DNA of 6,305 bases from Deferribacteres bacterium. Its GTDB lineage: Bacteria; Nitrospirota; Thermodesulfovibrionia; UBA6902. Below, one piece after another: positions 1-5,217 of this stretch. The DNA lies in NCBI GenBank assembly GCA_013152795.1, contig JAADFS010000091.1, forward strand, positions 1-6,305, given 5' to 3'. Position 1 is the first letter of the stretch, and each line of letters begins with the position of its first letter. The position numbers were made by a program, and so were the translations under genes. The notes beneath the pieces were generated by a model that saw nothing but the letters and a program-made list of their open reading frames with translations, had not been told where the DNA came from and ran no database searches.

Positions 1-1949
1 AGGGAGACGACCTTATCGTTGAAGACCTCGTGCAGAACGCCGGAGACCTCACTGCCGCGGATATCAAAAGAATACGTGCCGTGGCCCTCTCCGAGCCCCT
101 CCTCGTCAACCGCCTGGTCTCCCCTTCCGGGCATGCGGCCGGTGTGAGCGTCAATATTCTCCTGCCCCGCAAATCCAGGGATGAGGTACCCGAGGTGGCT
201 GCATTCGCACGCAGGATGGTGGATGAGTTCAGGGCCGCGCATCCCGGCATAAAGGTGTATCTTACAGGGGCCATCATGTTTGACAATGCCTTTGCCGAGG
301 CCACAAGGGATGATATATCCACTCTCGTGCCCGTGATGTTTTTCGCCATCCTCCTGATAATAGGCCTGTCGGTGCGCTCCTTTGCCGCCACTTTTGCCAC
401 TCTCCTCGTTATACTCTTTTCCATGGTCAGCGGAATGGGGCTGGCCGGCTGGCTCGGCATGTCCCTGAACCCTGCTTCAGCCAATGCCCCCACCATCATC
501 CTGGTGCTGGCGGTCGCCGACAGTGTCCATATACTGGTGACGATGCTCAACCGGATGCGGGCTGGCATGAAAAGAGAGGATGCAATAGCCGACTCCCTGA
601 GAATCAACCTTCAGCCGGTCTTTCTTACGAGCGTCACCACGGCGATCGGGTTTCTGAGCATGAACTTCTCCGATGCCCCTCCCTTTCACGACCTCGGCAA
701 CATAGTGGCAGCGGGCGTCACTGCGGCCCTGGTGTATTCGGTTACATTCCTGCCCGCGCTCATGGCCGTCCTTCCACTGCGCGTAAGAGATTCAGTCCCT
801 GAAAGGGATGACCGCGGTCTCTGCATGCGCCTTGCGGACCTGGTGGTCAGGCGCCGGAAATTTATTTTCCGGGCGGCACTGGTGGTAATCGCCCTCCTGA
901 CGGCGGGAATTATGCGCCTTGAGCTGAACGATGACTGGATCAAATATTTTGACGAGCGTTACGACATACGGAAGGCGTCCGATTTTACACAGGACAATCT
1001 GAGCGGGTTCAATATAATAGAATACTCACTGAACTCCGGTGAGACAGGGGGCATCAATGATCCTGCATACCTGTCCGTTGTGGACAAGTTTGCGGCATGG
1101 TACCGCATGCAGCCGAAGGTCGTCAATGTCAACACGATCACCGATACATTCAAGCGCCTGAACAGGAACATGCACGGCGACGACGACTCCTATTACAGGA
1201 TACCCGGGAGCCGGGAACTGGCGGCCCAGTACCTGCTCCTGTACGAGATGTCGCTTCCGTTCGGCCTTGACCTCAATAACCAGATCAATGTGGACAAGTC
1301 CGCAACGAGGATGATAGTGACCATGAGGGATTCGACCACGCGGGAGCTGCGTGAAATGGACGAGAGGGCGCGGCAGTGGCTCAGGGCCAACGCGCCCGAA
1401 ACAATGTTCACACACGGCTCAGGCCTGTCGATGGTCTGGGCGCATATATCAGAGCGCAACATAAAGAGTATGCTGGGCGCTTCCATCGGCGCGCTTGTTC
1501 TGATTTCATGCATCCTGATGGTTGCACTGAAGAGCGTCAGGCTCGGGCTGCTGAGCCTGGTCCCGAACCTTACCCCGGCATTCATGGCATTCGGCATATG
1601 GGCCGTAATCGTGGGACAGGCGGGATTGAGCCTGTCGGTTATAGTGGCGATGACACTCGGCATAGTGGTGGACGACACCATTCACTTTATGAGCAAGTAC
1701 TTACGCGCCAGGAGGGAAGACGGGGCAAATCCGTTTGAGGCTATACGGTACTCCTTTGCCACGGTGGGAACAGCCATGTGGATCACGACCGCGGCCCTGG
1801 TGGGAGGTTTTATGGTGCTTTCATTTTCGGGATTCAAGCTGAATTCGGAGATGGGCCTGATGACGGCCATCACCATAACCCTTGCCCTTGCCCTTGATTT
1901 CTTATTCCTGCCGGTGTTGCTGATGAAAGTGGACAGGGAAAAACCTTAA
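1..1949 (+). CDS. RND superfamily exporter, MMPL-type permease (5' end outside window)
   Basis: Inner-membrane transporter of the RND/MMPL group (COG1033-like), expected to use the proton gradient to export a hydrophobic or lipid-like substrate. The frame is open from base 3 with no stop, and the first residues (GDDLIVEDL...) read as the middle of periplasmic loop 1, so the GTG at 30 is not a real start. Numbering from base 30, hydrophobic segments lie near 98-117, 122-145, 155-175, 196-214, 225-250 and 279-296; a second periplasmic domain spans about 297-478; further segments lie near 480-500, 505-530, 533-553, 580-600 and 605-632. That matches TM2-TM12 of a 12-TM RND protein, so TM1 and part of loop 1 are missing. 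The acidic motifs ADSVHIL (162-169) in TM4 and GIVVDDTIHF (544-553) in TM10 fit the proton-relay positions. The stop codon TAA (1947-1949) lies inside the first copy of the intergenic repeat. The family is clear; the substrate cannot be told. The usual partners, LolA-like and beta-barrel proteins, lie downstream on the opposite strand. Confidence 0.93.
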   Translation, partial: GDDLIVEDLVQNAGDLTAADIKRIRAVALSEPLLVNRLVSPSGHAAGVSVNILLPRKSRDEVPEVAAFARRMVDEFRAAHPGIKVYLTGAIMFDNAFAEATRDDISTLVPVMFFAILLIIGLSVRSFAATFATLLVILFSMVSGMGLAGWLGMSLNPASANAPTIILVLAVADSVHILVTMLNRMRAGMKREDAIADSLRINLQPVFLTSVTTAIGFLSMNFSDAPPFHDLGNIVAAGVTAALVYSVTFLPALMAVLPLRVRDSVPERDDRGLCMRLADLVVRRRKFIFRAALVVIALLTAGIMRLELNDDWIKYFDERYDIRKASDFTQDNLSGFNIIEYSLNSGETGGINDPAYLSVVDKFAAWYRMQPKVVNVNTITDTFKRLNRNMHGDDDSYYRIPGSRELAAQYLLLYEMSLPFGLDLNNQINVDKSATRMIVTMRDSTTRELREMDERARQWLRANAPETMFTHGSGLSMVWAHISERNIKSMLGASIGALVLISCILMVALKSVRLGLLSLVPNLTPAFMAFGIWAVIVGQAGLSLSVIVAMTLGIVVDDTIHFMSKYLRARREDGANPFEAIRYSFATVGTAMWITTAALVGGFMVLSFSGFKLNSEMGLMTAITITLALALDFLFLPVLLMKVDREKP

Positions 1950-1989
1950 CCTTAAGTGTTGCATAAATAAAAGGGCGGGAGGGCCTGCC
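1946..1989 (+). repeat. Intergenic repeat copy 1 (variant, with hairpin)
   Basis: The core TTAACCTTAAGTGTTGCATAAA (1946-1967, here split by one extra G relative to the other copies) is followed by a purine-rich block and a hairpin: GGCGGG (1974-1979), loop AGGG, CCTGCC (1984-1989). It shares the 12 bases GGAGGGCCTGCC with copy 2. It overlaps the stop codon of the RND gene and has the same orientation as copies 2 and 3. Confidence 0.75.
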
Positions 1990-2003
1990 GTGAGGCCTTG
2001 TTT
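1981..2003 (+). terminator. Possible rho-independent terminator of the RND gene
   Basis: A stem GGCCT (1982-1986) / AGGCC (1993-1997) with a six-base loop is followed by TTGTTTG. The stem is short and the T-rich tail interrupted. It competes with the repeat-encoded GGCGGG/CCTGCC hairpin for the same bases, so either structure could form. It is placed correctly for ending RND transcription, but the call is tentative. Confidence 0.35.
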
Positions 2004-2041
2004 GAATTTCACGGTTCAGAGATTCCACGGTTATGAGGCGA

Positions 2042-2052
2042 TGGTATATAAT
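2042..2052 (+). promoter_or_regulatory. Candidate extended -10 promoter upstream of the C58-like gene
   Basis: The sequence TGGTATATAAT contains both an extended -10 (TG, one base, TATATA at 2045-2050) and a perfect TATAAT (2047-2052). No good -35 is visible at 16-18 bases upstream (nearest TTCCAC, 2023-2028). Upstream, CACGGTT occurs twice (2010-2016 and 2026-2032) with starts 16 bp apart, which might be a binding site. If used, the promoter would give a leader of about 145 bases that includes repeat copy 2. Confidence 0.35.
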
Positions 2053-2109
2053 TGCAGGTGATGCAGGTGTCAGGGTGCAGAATGAAATCCTGTTCTCCCT
2101 GGACCGATT

Positions 2110-2155
2110 AATAAACCTTAATGTTGCATAAATGGCAGGAGGGCCTGCCCGCAGG
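2110..2155 (+). repeat. Intergenic repeat copy 2, in the leader of the C58-like gene
   Basis: Bases 2110-2132 are AATA followed by the core AACCTTAATGTTGCATAAA (2114-2132). The 23 bases match the reverse complement of 5022-5044 exactly. The core is followed by the hairpin GGCAGG (2134-2139), loop AGGG, CCTGCC (2144-2149), and then CGCAGG. It lies between a candidate promoter and the ribosome binding site of the next gene, as copy 4 does. Confidence 0.85.
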
Positions 2156-2204
2156 TGATATTTTTATGCCACTGTAAGGTAAACTTTTCAAGGAGGAGGA
2201 TATT

Positions 2205-2873
2205 ATGTCAACAGTCGATATGGAGAAATTTTTCAAGGTCTACAAGCGGAACCTGATTTTCAGACAGTGTCAGGGTCTGTTGCCGGGAGACGAGATGGTG
2301 GGAGAGGGCGTCTGCTCAGCCCTGTCCTATGAATGGGTAAAACAGAACCTCACTGGCAATTATAATGTGCAGAACTGGACGAGGGAGAATCCTTTGTTCA
2401 GGACATTCGCCGTGCCGGAAAACTCGCCGATCGGGCGCCGGTTTCCCCACCTCACCGAGGTCCGGATAGGTATGCGCCGCGTTCCCCCGGGTATGCAGTT
2501 GAAGCAAAAGATAGCCAATCTTTCCCGCAACACCCTGGGGGTGGAACGTAATTTTGAACTCCTTGCACGGAAAGATCACCGCCGGGTGTCGATTGTTCAT
2601 AAATGGAGCGGCCTGAACGGGGGCTGGCAGGTGGCGGAGCAGATACAGAAACACTCTATCAGGTTCTTTGGCGGATACGGACTGATCGGGCTCCTTACGC
2701 CCGGCGGGCATGCGACCGCCTGCCAGATAGCCGGTTCCATAAACCGTTATTACGATCCAAATATAGGTGAATTCAGTTTTGCAAACACAGAGGAGTTTAT
2801 GGAGGCATTTGCCCTGATGTGGGAGATGGCAGACTACAAATACCGGGATCTTTATCTCTGGACGATGTACTGA
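2205..2873 (+). CDS. YopT/AvrPphB-type (peptidase C58) cysteine protease-like protein
   Basis: 222 residues. The ATG follows a very strong ribosome binding site, AAGGAGGAGG, with about five bases of spacing. Three motifs match the papain-like peptidase C58 triad in the right order: EGVCSALSYEW (candidate nucleophile Cys37, with Trp44 behind it), PGGHATACQI (His169), and YYDPNIGEFSF (Asp184). In characterised family members (YopT, AvrPphB) these three residues cleave host proteins or the protein itself. There is no signal peptide, membrane segment or long N-terminal secretion region, so this is close to a bare catalytic domain. The region between Cys37 and His169 is not recognised. It stands alone as a single gene, flanked on both sides by copies of the repeat in direct orientation and converging with the beta-barrel gene. 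No type III secretion gene, chaperone or immunity candidate is visible. The fold is assigned from motifs only; substrate and cellular role are unknown, and a toxin, effector or housekeeping peptidase are all possible. Confidence 0.78.
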   Translation: MSTVDMEKFFKVYKRNLIFRQCQGLLPGDEMVGEGVCSALSYEWVKQNLTGNYNVQNWTRENPLFRTFAVPENSPIGRRFPHLTEVRIGMRRVPPGMQLKQKIANLSRNTLGVERNFELLARKDHRRVSIVHKWSGLNGGWQVAEQIQKHSIRFFGGYGLIGLLTPGGHATACQIAGSINRYYDPNIGEFSFANTEEFMEAFALMWEMADYKYRDLYLWTMY

Positions 2874-2878
2874 CACTT

Positions 2879-2904
2879 AACCTTAATGTTGCATAAACAG
2901 GCAG
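2879..2904 (+). repeat. Intergenic repeat copy 3 (left arm of the palindrome)
   Basis: The 19-base core AACCTTAATGTTGCATAAA (2879-2897) is identical to bases 2114-2132 of copy 2 and in the same orientation, so the pair brackets the C58-like gene as a direct repeat. It starts six bases after that gene's TGA stop. Like copy 1 it is preceded by TTAA rather than AATA, and it is followed by CAGGCAG. Confidence 0.85.
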
Positions 2905-2952
2905 TGGAGTCCGCCTCGGGCTGGCTTTCTGCCGGTTTGTGCAACATCAGGG
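2881..2952. repeat. 72-bp imperfect palindrome between convergent genes (MITE- or REP-like)
   Basis: The left arm 2881-2904 and the right arm 2929-2952 pair as 24-bp inverted repeats with four mismatches, around a 24-base centre. The right arm contains GTTTGTGCAACATCAGGG, a degenerate reverse copy of the repeat core. As RNA this would be a long stable hairpin on either strand, at the right place to terminate or protect both converging transcripts. No U-tract follows, so a classical rho-independent terminator is doubtful. No flanking target duplication is evident. Confidence 0.7.
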
Positions 2953-2974
2953 CTGCCTTGCACCAGTGCCGGAT

Positions 2975-4186
2975 TCAGAAATAATACGACAGCCTTACCT
3001 GTACGTTGTCATCCGAACGCAGGGCATGGAGGGCATCCTCTTCCGAGGAATCAATCACAAAAAAGGCATCGAGGGCGATCTTCCAGGCTTCGCCTATCCT
3101 CCTGCCTGACTCAAGTGAAAGTGCACTGTCCCTGCTGTCAAGGTCCCGGCTTATTCCCAGGAGTGCCTCTGTGCCGGCCGCGTCATTAAGGGCCAGCCGG
3201 ATGCCGAGCATCACGTCGTTGTCAAAGGGAGTCGGAGCCTCCTCACCCCGTTCATCATAGGCCCATTCGGCTATGAGGCCTGCATCAACGCCGCTGGAGG
3301 CCGCATTTACCATGGAGTATTCAAATCCGCCGGCGCCTGCAAAGAAATTCCTCTCCCGGCTCGTCCTGTAGATCGATTCGAGTTTGAAGAGCCAGTTGCC
3401 CAGGACGGCCTGCACGTCAAGGCCGGTCTGGCCTATCTGCATGTAAAAGGGGACCAGCACCGGCTTGCCGGCGCTGTCCGCGCTCAACAGGAGTTCCGGC
3501 TCCCGGGCCGTACCCCTGAAATAATAAATCCCGAAATCCCATATCCCCGCCGTATGGCTGTACCTGAGGGCGAGGTCCACATGATATTCCTTTGCCGCGC
3601 TTTCATACACGGCCCTGTCTGTATCCACCACGAGCTGTGTGCGCAGGCGCCCCTTTTCACCGGGGAATGTGCGTTCCCTGAAATAGGGCAGCACAAACAT
3701 GTCCACAACACCCCAGTCACGCGGTATGGAAAGATGAATCATGGGCTGGCCGAGCTTGTCCTCCCCGTCTATGTCCTCCACATAGTCGGTCTGATTTATG
3801 ATATCCACCAGGTGGACGAACTCCGTCACCCCCCAGAAGACCCTGCTGATGCCAACGGTCAGTTCCCACCGGTCGCCGAGCATCAGATAGTTCAGTTCAC
3901 GGATATCGAAATGGCTCCTCTCCGGGTCCGCGCTGTCGAATCTTGCAAAGGGTGTAAATGTAAGGCCTGAGCCGTCCTGCCGGCCGTGGTAAAACTCCGG
4001 CTGCAGGGCAAGGGATACGCCGTCGCCTTCCTGTCCGGGAAAGAGCGCATCCCTGAAAAAATACCTGGCTTCCACTGATGCATATCCGGACACGCCGCAG
4101 GCTTGCGCCCGAGATACAAGAAACACAAGCAGGATGGTGAGCATCAGAGGCACAGCGGCACATGATGCGTATGCGGGTTTGCCCAA
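2975..4186 (-). CDS. Outer-membrane beta-barrel protein (DUF1302/porin-like)
   Basis: 403 residues. The start is a TTG (4186-4184) preceded by AGGGGA at six bases' spacing; an in-frame stop lies just two codons upstream, so little choice remains (GTG at codon 12 or ATG at codon 15 would shorten the signal peptide). A signal peptide is clear: Lys3, hydrophobic stretch about 12-24, then SRAQA with predicted cleavage before Cys30. The preceding residues do not form a lipobox, so this is not an obvious lipoprotein. The mature protein shows alternating beta-strand patterns throughout and ends in YYF, the aromatic terminus typical of barrels inserted by the Bam machinery. The segment 115-150 (RVFWGVTEFVHLVDIINQTD, then GEDKLGQPMI) resembles the DUF1302 and related barrel families that accompany RND exporters and LolA-like proteins. 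It starts 10 bases after the stop of the LolA-like gene and is surely co-transcribed. The exact family is less certain than the barrel nature. Confidence 0.82.
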   Translation of the reverse strand: MGKPAYASCAAVPLMLTILLVFLVSRAQACGVSGYASVEARYFFRDALFPGQEGDGVSLALQPEFYHGRQDGSGLTFTPFARFDSADPERSHFDIRELNYLMLGDRWELTVGISRVFWGVTEFVHLVDIINQTDYVEDIDGEDKLGQPMIHLSIPRDWGVVDMFVLPYFRERTFPGEKGRLRTQLVVDTDRAVYESAAKEYHVDLALRYSHTAGIWDFGIYYFRGTAREPELLLSADSAGKPVLVPFYMQIGQTGLDVQAVLGNWLFKLESIYRTSRERNFFAGAGGFEYSMVNAASSGVDAGLIAEWAYDERGEEAPTPFDNDVMLGIRLALNDAAGTEALLGISRDLDSRDSALSLESGRRIGEAWKIALDAFFVIDSSEEDALHALRSDDNVQVRLSYYF

Positions 4187-4196
4187 CGTCTATCCC

Positions 4197-5003
4197 CTAC
4201 CTCACCCTCTTCAGGCTGTTCCTGCTGAAGTCGCTGTCCCTGAGGCCCACCCCGAATCTGTAATCCGAGAATTCCAGTCGCGTGCTCTTGCCGTTCTGGT
4301 GATTGACCATGTTCATCTCAGAGGCGCGCCAGAACCTGTTGTTGTACTTCCTGTAGCCGCTGAGGGTGAGGGTCTTCAGCAGGGAATCCTTGCGGTCATA
4401 GTAATCCACCTTTAATGTGCGGTACTCTTTCTTGTCAATCCATATCACTTGGCGTTTGTATCCCGAATTCTTCCTGTCGACCGGGTAACGCTCGATTACA
4501 AAACATTCCTGACCGTCGTAGACTTCATCACGGATCCACTTGTAGGTGTATTTCTCCACTTCCTGGCTTGCAATATCCTCATAGGCGAACTCGCTGCCCA
4601 TAAACGATCCCGATTTGTTCCGGGAGCTTATCCGCTTCACCCGCTTCAGGGCGGGCAGGTAGAGCCACTGGTCGTCATCACCGAACTTGTGCGTGTATGT
4701 CAGAAGGGCGGTGCCCCTGACATCCCTTGGGCTGTCGAATATGCTCAGGCTCTTGTCCCCGTCCCCCTCGACTTCAAGCGTCCTGATACGCATCCTGCGG
4801 ATGCTTTCCTGGCCGTGCCTGTTTCTGAGAATCATGAGCAGGTTGACGGTCGAATCCCTGAATCCCGTATCACGTGCATCCGCCTCCCGGGCGATGGCAA
4901 GTCCCTTTTCCTCGGGCGTCTCCGCCCCTGCCACGGCCGGAAGGAACATAAACAATACTACAGCGGTTAATAAATACATAAGCGGACTCCCCCGCCGTTT
5001 CAT
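4197..5003 (-). CDS. LolA-like outer-membrane lipoprotein-sorting protein (periplasmic)
   Basis: 268 residues from the ATG at 5003-5001, which has the ribosome binding site AGGAGG five bases upstream. An in-frame ATG at 5033 would add ten residues (MLHKRAEEGV) but lies inside the repeat, lacks a ribosome binding site and would spoil the signal peptide, so it was not used. The signal peptide runs MKRRG, hydrophobic 8-22, then AVAGA with cleavage after residue 27. The mature part is a LolA/LolB-like half-barrel of the LolA_like family (Pfam PF17131 type), with the signature WLYLPALKRVKRI (113-125), then SGSFMGSEFAYEDI (131-144), and later KKEYRTLKVDYYD (191-203). Family members are thought to carry lipid or a hydrophobic ligand across the periplasm and are typically encoded beside an RND/MMPL permease and a beta-barrel protein. 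Both partners are here, but the RND gene is on the other strand. The annotation 'lipoprotein sorting' is by fold; real lipoprotein transport is not implied. Confidence 0.88.
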   Translation of the reverse strand: MKRRGSPLMYLLTAVVLFMFLPAVAGAETPEEKGLAIAREADARDTGFRDSTVNLLMILRNRHGQESIRRMRIRTLEVEGDGDKSLSIFDSPRDVRGTALLTYTHKFGDDDQWLYLPALKRVKRISSRNKSGSFMGSEFAYEDIASQEVEKYTYKWIRDEVYDGQECFVIERYPVDRKNSGYKRQVIWIDKKEYRTLKVDYYDRKDSLLKTLTLSGYRKYNNRFWRASEMNMVNHQNGKSTRLEFSDYRFGVGLRDSDFSRNSLKRVR

Positions 5004-5007
5004 TACA

Positions 5008-5044
5008 CCCTCCTCTGCCCGTTTATGCAACATTAAGGTTTATT
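5008..5044 (-). repeat. Intergenic repeat copy 4, in the leader of the LolA-like gene
   Basis: Read on the minus strand, AATA plus the core AACCTTAATGTTGCATAAA (5044-5022) matches copy 2 perfectly over 23 bases. It continues as CGGGCAGAGGAGGG, resembling the GGCAGGAGGG after the core in copy 2. Here that purine block serves as the ribosome binding site of the LolA-like gene, so the repeat appears to run up to within a few bases of the start codon. Confidence 0.82.
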
Positions 5045-5058
5045 CTTACAGTATGAAG

Positions 5059-5086
5059 TTTATATGAATTTCAGCCTGCTTGGCAA
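5059..5086 (-). promoter_or_regulatory. Sigma-70-type promoter of the LolA-like/beta-barrel operon
   Basis: On the minus strand TTGCCA (5086-5081) and TATAAA (5064-5059) are separated by 16 bases; each differs from consensus at one position. Transcription would begin near 5052, placing repeat copy 4 in the 5' leader. The -35 lies inside the perfect palindrome GCTTGGCAAGC (5078-5088), which could be an operator. Confidence 0.6.
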
Positions 5087-5118
5087 GCTGGGGGGTACCG
5101 CCTGCCCGAACCCGCTCC

Positions 5119-5148
5119 TTGCTTCTGAACGTCCGGAAATTTTATAAT
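5119..5148 (+). promoter_or_regulatory. Sigma-70-type promoter of the transketolase operon
   Basis: TTGCTT (5119-5124) and a perfect TATAAT (5143-5148) are separated by 18 bases, predicting a start near 5155 and a leader of about 60 bases before the ATG at 5218. The -10 lies within an imperfect dyad, GAACGT (5127-5132) / ACGTTC (5152-5157), with AAATT / AATTT nested inside. Confidence 0.55.
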
Positions 5149-5217
5149 TTAACGTTCGTCAATATCTTAGCGACGGGCTGCCTTGGTTCCGGTATATTAT
5201 TTTTTGAGGAGAATATT

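Noticed and set aside
2033..2131. A 32-codon open frame (starting MRRWYIIAGDAG) ending inside repeat copy 2.
   Set aside because: No ribosome binding site precedes the ATG, no family is recognisable, and the frame overlaps the candidate promoter. Probably chance.
2191..2873. The C58-like gene as part of a type III secretion effector locus.
   Set aside because: No secretion apparatus, chaperone or long N-terminal secretion region is visible in this window, so only the catalytic-domain similarity is claimed.
3554..4970. Long open frames on the plus strand opposite the beta-barrel and LolA-like genes.
   Set aside because: They are antisense to genes with clear signal peptides and family motifs, and their own translations show no recognisable domain.
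5004..5033. An ATG at 5033 (minus strand) as start of the LolA-like gene.
   Set aside because: It is part of the repeat core, has no ribosome binding site, and would put ten charged residues in front of a good signal peptide.
1946..5044. CRISPR array.
   Set aside because: Copies are irregularly spaced, in both orientations, separated by genes, and vary in their flanks; there are no unit spacers or cas genes.
5080..5217. An upstream TTG start that would extend the transketolase N-terminal subunit by 46 residues.
   Set aside because: No ribosome binding site, the extension crosses a good -10 box, and the ATG at 5218 has a well-spaced GAGGAG and gives the usual family length.
5149..5217. Riboswitch (for example thiamine-related) in the transketolase leader.
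   Set aside because: The leader is only about 60 bases, too short for a TPP riboswitch, and none of its conserved motifs is present.
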